A stretch of 63,162 bases of DNA from Prevotella sp. UBA2725 (GCA_002353825.1 DEKJ01000019.1:4116-67277), one strand, 5' to 3'; positions 54,434 to 63,105 are shown, counted from the first letter of the stretch. Numbers and translations are program-made. Notes: generated by a model from the sequence alone, not told the origin.

Positions 54434-54441
54434 TACTTTTG
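54434..54441 (+). promoter_or_regulatory. Putative -7 element for ddh
   Basis: TACTTTTG, 34 nt upstream of the ddh ATG. Confidence 0.6.
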
Positions 54442-54475
54442 TAATAATATAATGTATTAAACAACCAATAAACAC

Positions 54476-55375
54476 ATGAAGAATATTAGAGCAGCCGTAG
54501 TAGGATACGGCAACATCGGACATTTCACCGTTCAGGCCCTCGAGGCAGCACCTGACTTTGAGATTGCAGGCGTCGTACGTCGTCAGGGTGACAAGGACAA
54601 GCCTCTGGAGCTGACTCCATACGAGGTCGTCGACGATATCCAGAAACTCAAGGATGTGGATGTGGCTATCCTCTGCACCCCGACACGCTCGTGCCCTGAG
54701 TATGCTGAGAAGATCACTAAACTCGGTATCAACACTGTCGACAGTTTCGATATCCACACTTCCATCCTCGACTACCGCACGAAGCAGATGGAGAACAACA
54801 AGAAAACGGGTACGGTGAGCGTCATCTCCGCAGGCTGGGATCCGGGAAGTGACTCTGTCGTGCGTGTCCTCATGCAGGCACTCGCTCCGAAGGGATTGAG
54901 CTATACCAATTTCGGTCCGGGTATGTCCATGGGTCACTCTGTTGTTGCCCGCTCAAAGAAAGGCGTGAAGAATGCACTCTCCATGACGATCCCTCTTGGT
55001 GAGGGTATCCACCGTCGTATGGTCTACGTGGAGCTTGAGGACGGTGCGAGCCTTGAAGAAGTGACACACGAACTGAAGGCTGATGATTATTTTGCTCACG
55101 ATGAGCTCCATGTCTTCGCTGTGAAGAGCGTCGACGATGTGAAGGATATGGGTCATGGCGTCCACATGACACGCAAGGGTGTCAGTGGCAAGACGCAGAA
55201 CCAGCGTATGTCCTTCGACATGAGTATCAACAACCCGGCTCTCACTGGTCAAGTCCTCGTCGACGTGGCACGTGCCTCCATGCGACTTCAGCCCGGATGT
55301 TACACGATGCCTGAGATCCCTGTCATCGACCTGCTGCCGGGGACGAGAGAAGAGATCGTGGGGACGCTGGTATAA
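54476..55375 (+). CDS. ddh: meso-Diaminopimelate D-dehydrogenase
   Basis: NADPH-dependent enzyme that interconverts meso-diaminopimelate and its keto form, giving a one-step route to the peptidoglycan and lysine precursor. The 299 residues start MKNIRAAVVGYGNIGHFTVQ, the Rossmann loop. Family segments SAGWDPGSDSVVRVLMQA and GPGMSMGHSVVARSKKG are present. It is transcribed alone. A type C repeat follows the stop. Confidence 0.92.
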   Translation: MKNIRAAVVGYGNIGHFTVQALEAAPDFEIAGVVRRQGDKDKPLELTPYEVVDDIQKLKDVDVAILCTPTRSCPEYAEKITKLGINTVDSFDIHTSILDYRTKQMENNKKTGTVSVISAGWDPGSDSVVRVLMQALAPKGLSYTNFGPGMSMGHSVVARSKKGVKNALSMTIPLGEGIHRRMVYVELEDGASLEEVTHELKADDYFAHDELHVFAVKSVDDVKDMGHGVHMTRKGVSGKTQNQRMSFDMSINNPALTGQVLVDVARASMRLQPGCYTMPEIPVIDLLPGTREEIVGTLV

Positions 55376-55418
55376 GGGGCCTCTCCAAGCCTCCCCTAAA
55401 GGGGAGGATGTTGATTAC
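55376..55418. repeat. Type C palindrome after ddh
   Basis: GGCCTCTCC then CTCCCC-TAAA-GGGGAG and TGTTGATTAC. Matches the copy at 27450-27493. Confidence 0.8.
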
Positions 55419-55502
55419 TCTGCCAAACGAATGTTGGATCATTTATTATTGATTCATTCGTTATTTAGAGTGCAATCTTACGAGTCTTTCTCAAGATTTT
55501 TA

Positions 55503-55643
55503 TCTCACACGGATTATAAAGATCTTAAAGATAGCTACGCTATTCGCTACGCGGTGGAGGACGTCCACTAAGGGTGCCCCTATGGGTATGCGTAGCCGCA
55601 AAGCGGCGTAACAATCTTTAAAATCTTTATAATCCGTGTGAGA
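55503..55643. repeat. CACACGGAT palindrome downstream of ddh (141 nt)
   Basis: Arms TCTCACACGGATTATAAAG and complement. The left arm matches the right arm of the 54228 element and vice versa, so it is an inverted copy. One arm has a small GCCGC-TTT-GCGGC hairpin. The centre differs from the first copy. Confidence 0.85.
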
Positions 55644-55664
55644 AAATATATATGTGAGCTATGA

Positions 55665-57398
55665 TCACCCTTTATCGATTAACCCTCTCAACTTCCTTAT
55701 ATACGAATACACGATGCAGGCAATGGCAATGAGAACATAAACACATACGATCTCGATAGCATTCATGCGGATATTCTCAATGCTCGCAGCGGGCAAAGAG
55801 GCGATGAACTTCACGGCTGTATTCATCCATGCAGAGACGTAGCCGATACATGAAAGGAGCAATGCATTGACAGGATGAATAGCCGTCGTTATTAATATCG
55901 CCAGTGCCAAATAGATAATGAGGGTTGCACACGGTATCACAATGAAGTTCGTCAAGAGGAAATAGCACGAGAAACGGCCGAAATAATAGGCAACCAACGG
56001 CGCTGTCGTGATCTGTGCGGAAACAGACACACTAATCATTCCCCACACTGTTTTTATTACACCCACCACATAATGGTGCAGACGACTTTTCCATCGAGGT
56101 AACTCCGTTGCCTGATTTGTTATATTTGTGCGACTACCTTCCAAACTCTTCCGTTGCTCTTCCTTGCTCTTATGAACTACTAACCGATAAAGATGCTTGT
56201 AAAACACCAGGATCCCTAATACCGCCATGAATGACATCTCGAATCCAATATCCCATAGACACAGTGGATTGGCGACTAATAAGCAGACAGCTGCCAGGCT
56301 GAGTGCATTGATCGATGCCTTGTCGCGTCCACTGACGATACAAAGCGAATAGATAGACAACATCACGGCAGAGCGCACGACACTAGACCCCATGCCGACT
56401 AAGAACACATACCCCCAGATCGTGAGAAGAATGACGGCTTGTGACAGCCACCGACGCTTGAACCCTCTACCGAACAGCAATAGCAGTACGGCATAGATGA
56501 TGCTGAGATGTAAGCCCGAAAGCGCGAGGATATGCGAGGCGCCGGAGACGGAGTAGTCGTCTTTTGTCTCCTGAGAGATAGCATGCTTATCACCGAGCAC
56601 CATCGCGGCGATAATGGCTGACTGCTGGTCTTCGCTTTGCGACAACATTAATCGGCCTACGAGCTTCTGTCGTTGCATCATGGCATAGAGGCGCATGCGG
56701 GCGAACGTGGGCATTGGTTTCAGACTGACACGTGCCAGCTGCCAGTCGGAGTAATAGATAAAGGTCTGTGCCTGGAAACCATGGATATGCAACCAACGGA
56801 CATAATCGAAGTTGCCTGAGCGATAGTTGCGCAACGGTTGCAAGACTGACTGTGCAACAAGTCCCGTACCTAAGCCAATCGTTTTCCAGTCATTGGTGAT
56901 TGTGTCTCGCAGGATGGCAGCCTTGATATTGATAGACTCCTTCAAAGGCTTCCCATTGATAGCAGTCAGAGCGAGGTCGCAGCGCAGCGTTTTCCCACGG
57001 ACCTGAGGTTCGGAGATGACGACAGCTTCGTATTCAGTGCAGGGAAGGGTCCTGTGCCCTTCCACAAAAAATGTTCGACCTATATTTTTAACGGTTGAGT
57101 CATTATTATCGGTTGGGACATTATTTGTGGAAGGGCACAGGACCCTTCCCTGCACTATCATCGTGACCCCTGCAAAGAACACGGCAGTAAAAAGGAGCAC
57201 GCTCTGTATGTATGGTTTCCGCTTGAACAATAGGACAAGCAACAGTAAGCAGAGCGTGAGTGCGAGCCAGACCCATACTGACCACTGCGGCAGGGTAGAG
57301 AACCACCTCATGATGCCGTCTCCCGCAACGATGCCAAGCATGAGTGCCACAGCCACGCGCAGCACCGGTTGGGTTTGCAGATAGTCGGTAAAGGTCAT
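55665..57398 (-). CDS. comEC: ComEC/Rec2-family DNA uptake channel, no MBL domain
   Basis: Inner-membrane channel candidate for transforming DNA. The 577 residues have the DUF4131 N-terminal region and the Competence domain with GASHILALSGLHLSIIYA and VGMGSSVVRSAVMLSI, the core signature. No C-terminal metallo-beta-lactamase domain is visible; the protein ends in a helix plus RKLRGLIDKG. Residues 82-122 (VQGRV through LPCTE) are encoded by a palindromic element (57036-57156). The rest reads as a normal ComEC. Natural transformation cannot be assumed. Confidence 0.85.
   Translation of the reverse strand: MTFTDYLQTQPVLRVAVALMLGIVAGDGIMRWFSTLPQWSVWVWLALTLCLLLLVLLFKRKPYIQSVLLFTAVFFAGVTMIVQGRVLCPSTNNVPTDNNDSTVKNIGRTFFVEGHRTLPCTEYEAVVISEPQVRGKTLRCDLALTAINGKPLKESINIKAAILRDTITNDWKTIGLGTGLVAQSVLQPLRNYRSGNFDYVRWLHIHGFQAQTFIYYSDWQLARVSLKPMPTFARMRLYAMMQRQKLVGRLMLSQSEDQQSAIIAAMVLGDKHAISQETKDDYSVSGASHILALSGLHLSIIYAVLLLLFGRGFKRRWLSQAVILLTIWGYVFLVGMGSSVVRSAVMLSIYSLCIVSGRDKASINALSLAAVCLLVANPLCLWDIGFEMSFMAVLGILVFYKHLYRLVVHKSKEEQRKSLEGSRTNITNQATELPRWKSRLHHYVVGVIKTVWGMISVSVSAQITTAPLVAYYFGRFSCYFLLTNFIVIPCATLIIYLALAILITTAIHPVNALLLSCIGYVSAWMNTAVKFIASLPAASIENIRMNAIEIVCVYVLIAIACIVYSYIRKLRGLIDKG
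57036..57156. repeat. 121-bp palindrome inside comEC
   Basis: Perfect 33-bp arms (57036-57068 and 57124-57156) with a 55-nt loop. The arms read TGCAGGGAAGGGTCCTGTG on the plus strand. The reading frame of comEC passes through without a stop. The arm design (GAAGGG-loop-CCCTTC) is like a type A repeat. Confidence 0.92.
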
Positions 57399-57441
57399 AT
57401 TTTCGATTTTGCAGCGTGATCATCGTGCGACCTTTATCTAA

Positions 57442-58377
57442 TTACCTTAACCTCTCAATATCCTGTAGTGACAGACCAGTTACCTTGACTATCTGATCAG
57501 TAGGAAGTCCTATAGAAAGAAGATTCTTTGCCATCTGTATTTTCTCCATGTACCGGCCCTTTTCCATACCTTCCGTCAGTCCCTGCTGCCGACCTTCCGT
57601 CAGTCCTTGCTGCCGACCTTCCGTCAGTCCTTGCTGCCGACCTTCCGTCAGTCCCTGCTGCCGACCTTTGTCCTCAGCGCCACGCATAACATTGAGCGTA
57701 TCACGATAATGGCGCAAAGCCGCATCATACTCAATACGCTCATCTTTCGTCATATTGCTTACTTCACCTATCTCCGCTAACTTGCGGAAAACGGAGTCTT
57801 TCGCTGCCCAAGGCATTCTATCTAATATCTCCATATTCTTCAACACATAAATCCAACGTTCAAAGTCATCTCTACATTCTTCAGCCTCTTTTCTGAAGAC
57901 CGGAAGCTGAAGAAAGATGAAGCGCTCCTTATCAGAAAAGATCACGCCACGTTGTTTGTTCATTAATACCACATCCGTGCGGAAGTTATCTGCCAAGCCC
58001 TCCATGTGAAAGTTCACAAAGGCAACCAAATAAACTGCATCTATCTGATAATTCCAATCAGCCCCACGCTCACCTTGCCGAGAGACTGCTTGAGAATAAT
58101 AATACAGGCAACGGTCAGCGAAATGAGGTTGTTCTTTGTTTTGCATTTCCACAATAATCTTTTCTCCTGTATCCGTCAAACAGAAAATATCGTAGATGAG
58201 AGAGCGGTCATCACAATAATCAGCAGGTTGCTCCTTATCAAGAAATGTAAGATCAGTAATGGTTCTTTCCCCCTTCAATAGATTATTGAGAAAATCCAAG
58301 AGAAGAGGTTTAGACACTTCTTGACCAAAGATGCGTTTGAAACCAATATCAGTAAAAGGGTTGACGAACTTTCCCAT
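57442..58377 (-). CDS. Rpn-family PD-(D/E)XK nuclease / putative transposase
   Basis: A 311-residue protein of the Rpn (recombination-promoting nuclease) group: N-terminal FVNPFTDIGFKRIFGQE, catalytic D63 in IYDIFCLTD and the E77-M-Q79 motif in KIIVEMQNK. E. coli Rpn proteins raise recombination in vivo. The C-terminus has four copies of an 8-residue GLTEGRQQ repeat (about 238-269) and a helical tail. This repeat is typical of the family. Whether it acts on the palindromic repeats nearby is unknown. Promoter at 58394-58401. Confidence 0.88.
   Translation of the reverse strand: MGKFVNPFTDIGFKRIFGQEVSKPLLLDFLNNLLKGERTITDLTFLDKEQPADYCDDRSLIYDIFCLTDTGEKIIVEMQNKEQPHFADRCLYYYSQAVSRQGERGADWNYQIDAVYLVAFVNFHMEGLADNFRTDVVLMNKQRGVIFSDKERFIFLQLPVFRKEAEECRDDFERWIYVLKNMEILDRMPWAAKDSVFRKLAEIGEVSNMTKDERIEYDAALRHYRDTLNVMRGAEDKGRQQGLTEGRQQGLTEGRQQGLTEGRQQGLTEGMEKGRYMEKIQMAKNLLSIGLPTDQIVKVTGLSLQDIERLR
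57569..57664. repeat. 24-bp tandem repeat in the Rpn gene
   Basis: Four copies of a 24-bp unit (CCTTCCGTCAGTCC plus YTGCTGCCGA on the plus strand), differing by single C/T changes. It encodes the GLTEGRQQ repeats. Confidence 0.9.
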
Positions 58378-58393
58378 ACGCTTCTATTTTTTG

Positions 58394-58401
58394 CAAAGAT
58401 A
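58394..58401 (-). promoter_or_regulatory. Putative -7 element for the Rpn gene
   Basis: Minus strand TATCTTTG, only 17 nt upstream of the start at 58377. Confidence 0.6.
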
Positions 58402-58444
58402 AGTGTTTTATTTGAAAGATGCAAGAAAAGGAAGCATTTTTAGT

Positions 58445-58520
58445 GTTGTCAGAGTTGTTCCTGTTGTCATAGTTGTCGGGCTTCCAACAACTGCGACAAC
58501 ACAGACAACATAGACAACAA
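58445..58520. repeat. Inverted array of 9-bp GTTGTC units
   Basis: Four GTTGTCnnn units at 9-nt spacing (58445, 58454, 58463, 58472; the second is degenerate) face four GACAAC units at the same spacing (about 58486, 58495, 58504, 58513). The block can form a long imperfect stem. Intergenic, between the Rpn gene and the 73-residue ORF. Confidence 0.85.
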
Positions 58521-58527
58521 CAAATAA

Positions 58528-58552
58528 CCCCTCCCCCGGGTTGGGGGAGGGG
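58528..58552 (-). terminator. GC hairpin after the 73-residue gene
   Basis: CCCCTCCCCC-GGGTT-GGGGGAGGGG, a perfect 10-bp stem, 12 nt past the stop of the small gene. Same core as the type B repeats (called type D here). Probably serves as a 3' hairpin. Confidence 0.65.
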
Positions 58553-58564
58553 CGTGTGGAATCG

Positions 58565-58786
58565 TTAATCGTCCCACAAGCTCACGGGCTTGGGCAAGCT
58601 GCCTTGTTCTTCCGAGTCATTGTTACTTTGCTTATTCCAAGCATTGTCCCACAGATCGTCGCCGACGGGCTGCCAGCCTTTGGCCTTTTCATCAGTTAAG
58701 CCACCATCATCTGATCCACTGCAAAGATGACAGGTCTCACATGATATGATAACTTCTATTATTGGTTTTGTGTATTTTATCTTCAT
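58565..58786 (-). CDS. 73-residue Cys-containing small protein, unknown
   Basis: The translation starts MKIKYTKPIIEVIISC and continues SCETCHLCSGSDDGG, then a Trp/Asp/Asn-rich part (WQPVGDDLWDNAWNKQ) to the C-terminus. C16, C19 and C22 form a CxxCxxC cluster. The KxxYxxPxxxV start resembles short ORFs that are common in Prevotella, with no known function. No clear signal peptide or promoter. It lies after the giant surface protein and could be co-transcribed with it. It might be a peptide precursor, but no modifying enzyme is next to it. Confidence 0.55.
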   Translation of the reverse strand: MKIKYTKPIIEVIISCETCHLCSGSDDGGLTDEKAKGWQPVGDDLWDNAWNKQSNNDSEEQGSLPKPVSLWDD

Positions 58787-58826
58787 GGTTGTTTATTGTC
58801 TTTTGGGTTCACTTTCCAACTTTGCA

Positions 58827-58851
58827 GTGGCCGTGCCGTAGTGCCGGCCAC
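58827..58851 (-). terminator. Hairpin after the surface protein gene
   Basis: GTGGCCG-(11 nt)-CGGCCAC in the 75-nt gap between the surface protein and the 73-residue gene. Resembles the type A repeats. No T-tract, so readthrough is likely. Confidence 0.5.
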
Positions 58852-58861
58852 CACAAAGCAT

Positions 58862-61800
58862 TTACTTCTTCACAAACTTTCTACCATTCTGAATATAGAT
58901 GCCTGCGGGAAGAGACTGTATATCGACGCCTTTACCGACATACATGCCCTGAAGATTATACAACGGTGCATCGTCGTTAAAGTTCTTGTCCGTTACAGAC
59001 ATGATACCAGTTGGCGTATTTACAATCTTGAAGAGGTAGTATGGCTTTGCATTTGATGCGCTCTTAACATGGAGGTAAGCACGGAAAGGCTTGATGCGAC
59101 CACCATTCTTGCTATAATAGTTGAACCTGTTCCTGTTGGCATCATAGCCATAATTTGCGTAACTATCCTCTGTTCTATATTTCGTCGTCTGCGTGTAAAC
59201 ACCGACAAGGTTTCCTGTAGCATTCGTGCCATCTGTTATCTCATTTGTCATCTCTACACTATTATCATGCCCAACAAGCGTCAGCTCTGAATCGTAGGAA
59301 ATGCCATTTTTCGTTACTGCTGCACCGGTATAGTCCAGGTCAAGAACGTATGGTGTGTTTGCAGAAGTCGTAGAAGTAACCTCAGAAGCATTGGCAACCA
59401 AATTTTCCTCATCCACACTGGTGATTGTATAGAGCTTGGCGTTACTCCCGAAGATACTTGTTACTTGGTTTGTTGTCATTGCAAACGGGAAGCAAATTGT
59501 GCTCCGGTCAACGGTTGTTCCTTCGTTTTTCACCTTTGTGAACTCACGATCAAAGGAGAATTTCTTTGCTGTGATCGTGTTACCATTCTTAATTCCGAAA
59601 CTATAGTCACTCGTCTTGCTATCCGGGTTATCTGTCAATGCAAATTTAGCCATGTTGTATGCGTTGGCAGTAGATGTAGGAACTGCTATATCCAATGCGT
59701 TGTCATCTCTTCCCACCACTGTGTTCGCGTCAGCATAGACGATGGCGTTGTGGTTCTCGCCACGGTCGAAGAAACTGTAGGCATTGGCATTTTCGCGACT
59801 GCTGAGGTCACACTCGGTCACGCTACTGCTTGTTGGGGCCGATGTCCAAACATGTCCTTTCGTGTTGGCATTCTCAAGCAGCGTCACATCAGAGAGTTCA
59901 AGCTCGCCGTTGGCATCAGCAGTAAGACTGATAGTTAGTTCACCATTAGTATTGGGTTTAGCGGCTGTCTCCAACTTACGCCAACCGTTTGCCAGGTCAG
60001 TATAGAGTGCATCAACACGACCATTTTCCGAAATCGTACCATTGGAAGTATAGCTGTCGAATGAGCCGGTGACAGTCTTGTTCTCTGTTCCAGCGAGCGT
60101 CATCGTAGCATTGACATTCTCTGTACCGCTCTTCTTTCCACGTACGATCATTTGCACGGTGTAAGTAGCATCTTTGTCAAGGCCGCTGACGGTCTGACTG
60201 ATCGTTGTGCCGGAAGCAATTTTATATACGTCGCCTTTACTGCCTGCCCAGTTGTCATCAGATGTTGTCGTTGATGCATTATCCCATGTCTTATTGAGGT
60301 AGTTGGTCTTGTCGCCTGTCGTCACATGGTTGATATCGTGATGACCATAGGAACGATGATCGCCGTCCGTTGTTTCATTCGTAGGAGAGAAGATGAGATA
60401 CGGCACATTACTGGTCTGCATTGCAGACTCGTAATAGTAGTATCCACCATCCTTATATGGAGCGGAGAAGAACAGACTGCTGGCTGTTGTGCCATTGTAA
60501 GGCTTGAAGGTCAGAGAAGTACCGTCCGTGATCGATGAGAGTCCATAGACTTTGCAGACATAAGACTTAGCAGAAGTCTCTGCGGCAGGTTGTACCTCCA
60601 CATTGTTACCTTCGGCAGCTACTGTTGTACCATTGAGAACCTTCAGTGTGTTACCGTTGGTCACCCATGCAGTAGGAACTTGGACATAGATGAAGTGCTG
60701 TTCCTTAGTGGTAGAGGACTCTGGGTTCGGGTTGGCAGCCTCTGTCTTCGTGACACCAGTAGTCCCCTTGGTACCTACGGTGTAGAAGTAGTCTTTTGTA
60801 TAAGCGCGGGTTACATCCGTGATCTCACCGGTAGCGACATCATACTTCAAGAAGATATCCTTGTTGACATTGGCAACGGTTACCGGAGTAGTGTATTCGG
60901 TACCATCCGTAGCCTTGCGACCGAGAGAGATATTGATCTCATCAAAGCCATCGGTCGGCTGAGCGTCGAGGGCGTACCACGTCTCGCTATTGACCGTCAC
61001 CTTATCGTCATCGGTGAGGATGCGACCGGGAGAAGGCGTGAGCTGGTTGGCAGTAGTAGTACCATCGGTCGTCACATTCTCGTAAGCAGCCACATAAGTT
61101 TTGTAGCTCGTGAGCGGATAGTTGGTTGCATCAGAGGTATACGGCTGAACATAGACGATAACATCACCATCTCCGCCGAGGGTCTTGGCTGTCTGATCAT
61201 TATTCAGATAGTTCAGGTAACCACCCTCAGAAGTACTGTAGGTGAGGTCGTAGGTGCAGGAGGCATGGGTAGAATTATTTTCATTCTCAGCAGCTCCGGC
61301 TACACAAACCTTGATTGTGTTCGTAGAAGAGACACCCTGGGGGAGGGTATAGAGCGTGATTGTACGGTTACGGATGAGGCGGCGTGTATTACTTGTGGCG
61401 GGGTTCGTACCGTCGATGGTGTAATAAGCGGGAGCCGTGGCATCCTCTGTACCATTTTTGTATACAACGACCGTAGCGGTCACCTTATTGACAGAGGTGG
61501 CTGTACCATCATTATTTGTTACAGTGATCGTATAGTTGTTCGTCTCGGGATCAACGATACCGGCCGTCTTGAAGGTATAAGTACCGGTAGCGACATTGCC
61601 CTCCAAACGGTATTTGGTATCACTGACTTTCTGAATAGCCTGTGCCGTTACGGTCACGGTTGTACCGGAAAGTGTACCTGTAGTCTTATTATTGAGGATG
61701 TATTCAAGAACGTCCTTACCATTCATTTTGAATGTAGCCACATCACTTGTTGGAACGACAGCGTCGTACTTGTAATCTACAACATAGGTCGTGCCTGTAG

Positions 61801-63046
61801 CCTTTCCTGTTGCAGTATCGATCGCCGGTGTGGTACCGTCAATAGTAAATGCATAGCGACGCTCTGTAGAGGTCTCCGTACTCGGTGCATTGACGGTAGC
61901 TTTCGGGGTTAGCGTCGTACCATAAGGAACGGTGGCTGAAGTCGGATCGAGTATGATGCTCAGACGAGATGGAAGCTCAATGGTGTAGCGGTACTTAGCA
62001 GCCGTCCAAGAGAATGAACTCATGGCTGTGTTAGCCTCAATATAAAAACGAACATTATAAACATTCGTCTCGGGATTGAAGGTGACGTTCGTGCCAGAGG
62101 TAGACGTAGTATTATAGGCAACGTGGTTGTTATCGTCTGTATCTGTAGCACCACTTGCACCAGGAACGTTGCTGTCTTCACCGAAATTCAGTTCAAGAGA
62201 GGTTGCTGCGCCGGAAGAGTTCTTATCACGCAGGAAACGGAAGACCTTACCCTTCGTCAGTTTAACCGTACCCTTGTAGCAACCTTCTTCCTTATCATAA
62301 ACAAGTTCGGTAGCGTCGGCGGGATCGTATTCGGAGAAAGTGTCGCCAAGACTGGTGTTCAAGGCAGATCCGATCATAAAGATACGGGTCGGAGTCTGAT
62401 CACCACCATTAATGATATAGTTATCACGAGTACAATTAAACTCTACCGGGAAGTTACCATCATTATTACTTTTTATGTTATCTGTAGCATTAATGGCAAT
62501 ATCCTTTGTATATTCATCAGTACGGTTATTATGCATGCCAAACCATCTGTTGCACAAGATGAACTTAAATTCTTCGTCTTGGACCATTGGCATCGTACCG
62601 AAGAAGTTATTGCAGTAGCCTGTGGATGCCGTGCTAGCATCTTTCACACAATAGAGGAAAGCTTCCGTCGTCCAGTTGCTGGTACTACTGGCCTTATAGG
62701 CTACGATACGATTGTCATCACTCTCATAATACCATTTTGTCGGCTTGCCATCAGCATCAACGATGACAACCAGATCGTACATGCCGCCATTGTCGGTAAC
62801 GGTCCATTGCGTGGAAGTAGTACTTCCGAAGGACTGAGCTGTGGCGGCTGTAGAAGTACTTGCATCTGAACTTGTCAACGAATAGTTGCTAGAAGGACAA
62901 AATGTAGTTGTATTGCCACTTTCATCAACGTAAGCAATCTTGAACGTACTATTATTGTTAGAAGGTGTGATTTTTGTGTCGTTTCCTAAATTATTATCAT
63001 AAACGTTATAACTCACTAAAGTTTCCCACTTGCAAATAATTCGCAC
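58862..63046 (-). CDS. Large Thr/Ser/Asn-rich surface protein with T9SS-type C-terminal signal; 5' end doubtful
   Basis: A 1394-residue protein. Two chitobiase C-terminal (Fn3-like) modules are suggested by YAFTIDGTTP near residue 400 and YYTIDGTNP near 543; a carbohydrate-binding-like region (ATYTVQMIVRGKKSG) lies near 960. The last 35 residues (APLYNLQGMYVGKGVDIQ... SLPAGIYIQNGRKFVKK) fit a T9SS sorting tail. The frame opens at a GTG right after an in-frame TAA and has no signal peptide, which a T9SS substrate needs. A hydrophobic segment in another frame lies at 63007-63120. So the gene is probably truncated or frameshifted at its 5' end. Confidence 0.75.
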   Translation of the reverse strand: MRIICKWETLVSYNVYDNNLGNDTKITPSNNNSTFKIAYVDESGNTTTFCPSSNYSLTSSDASTSTAATAQSFGSTTSTQWTVTDNGGMYDLVVIVDADGKPTKWYYESDDNRIVAYKASSTSNWTTEAFLYCVKDASTASTGYCNNFFGTMPMVQDEEFKFILCNRWFGMHNNRTDEYTKDIAINATDNIKSNNDGNFPVEFNCTRDNYIINGGDQTPTRIFMIGSALNTSLGDTFSEYDPADATELVYDKEEGCYKGTVKLTKGKVFRFLRDKNSSGAATSLELNFGEDSNVPGASGATDTDDNNHVAYNTTSTSGTNVTFNPETNVYNVRFYIEANTAMSSFSWTAAKYRYTIELPSRLSIILDPTSATVPYGTTLTPKATVNAPSTETSTERRYAFTIDGTTPAIDTATGKATGTTYVVDYKYDAVVPTSDVATFKMNGKDVLEYILNNKTTGTLSGTTVTVTAQAIQKVSDTKYRLEGNVATGTYTFKTAGIVDPETNNYTITVTNNDGTATSVNKVTATVVVYKNGTEDATAPAYYTIDGTNPATSNTRRLIRNRTITLYTLPQGVSSTNTIKVCVAGAAENENNSTHASCTYDLTYSTSEGGYLNYLNNDQTAKTLGGDGDVIVYVQPYTSDATNYPLTSYKTYVAAYENVTTDGTTTANQLTPSPGRILTDDDKVTVNSETWYALDAQPTDGFDEINISLGRKATDGTEYTTPVTVANVNKDIFLKYDVATGEITDVTRAYTKDYFYTVGTKGTTGVTKTEAANPNPESSTTKEQHFIYVQVPTAWVTNGNTLKVLNGTTVAAEGNNVEVQPAAETSAKSYVCKVYGLSSITDGTSLTFKPYNGTTASSLFFSAPYKDGGYYYYESAMQTSNVPYLIFSPTNETTDGDHRSYGHHDINHVTTGDKTNYLNKTWDNASTTTSDDNWAGSKGDVYKIASGTTISQTVSGLDKDATYTVQMIVRGKKSGTENVNATMTLAGTENKTVTGSFDSYTSNGTISENGRVDALYTDLANGWRKLETAAKPNTNGELTISLTADANGELELSDVTLLENANTKGHVWTSAPTSSSVTECDLSSRENANAYSFFDRGENHNAIVYADANTVVGRDDNALDIAVPTSTANAYNMAKFALTDNPDSKTSDYSFGIKNGNTITAKKFSFDREFTKVKNEGTTVDRSTICFPFAMTTNQVTSIFGSNAKLYTITSVDEENLVANASEVTSTTSANTPYVLDLDYTGAAVTKNGISYDSELTLVGHDNSVEMTNEITDGTNATGNLVGVYTQTTKYRTEDSYANYGYDANRNRFNYYSKNGGRIKPFRAYLHVKSASNAKPYYLFKIVNTPTGIMSVTDKNFNDDAPLYNLQGMYVGKGVDIQSLPAGIYIQNGRKFVKK

Positions 63047-63097
63047 TTAACGCATTAAAAATCAAGAGAAAAGAGAAGGAATGTCCAAAAGTTTTTG

Positions 63098-63105
63098 TAT
63101 CTTTG
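63098..63105 (+). promoter_or_regulatory. Putative -7 element facing right, within a small inverted repeat
   Basis: TATCTTTG on the plus strand, directed out of the window; an ATG at 63152 follows after 46 nt and may begin a gene beyond the edge. AAGGAATGT (63076-63084) and ACATTCCTT (63141-63149) flank it as inverted repeats. Confidence 0.5.

Noticed and set aside
55665..57398. Full-length ComEC with C-terminal hydrolase domain
   Set aside because: The sequence ends at residue 577 and no HxHxDH motif is seen; also no second ORF continuing the domain lies downstream.
60590..61912. 440-residue open frame on the plus strand
   Set aside because: It is fully antisense to the repetitive Thr/Ser-rich surface protein; the composition follows from that gene's codon use and no family motif is seen.
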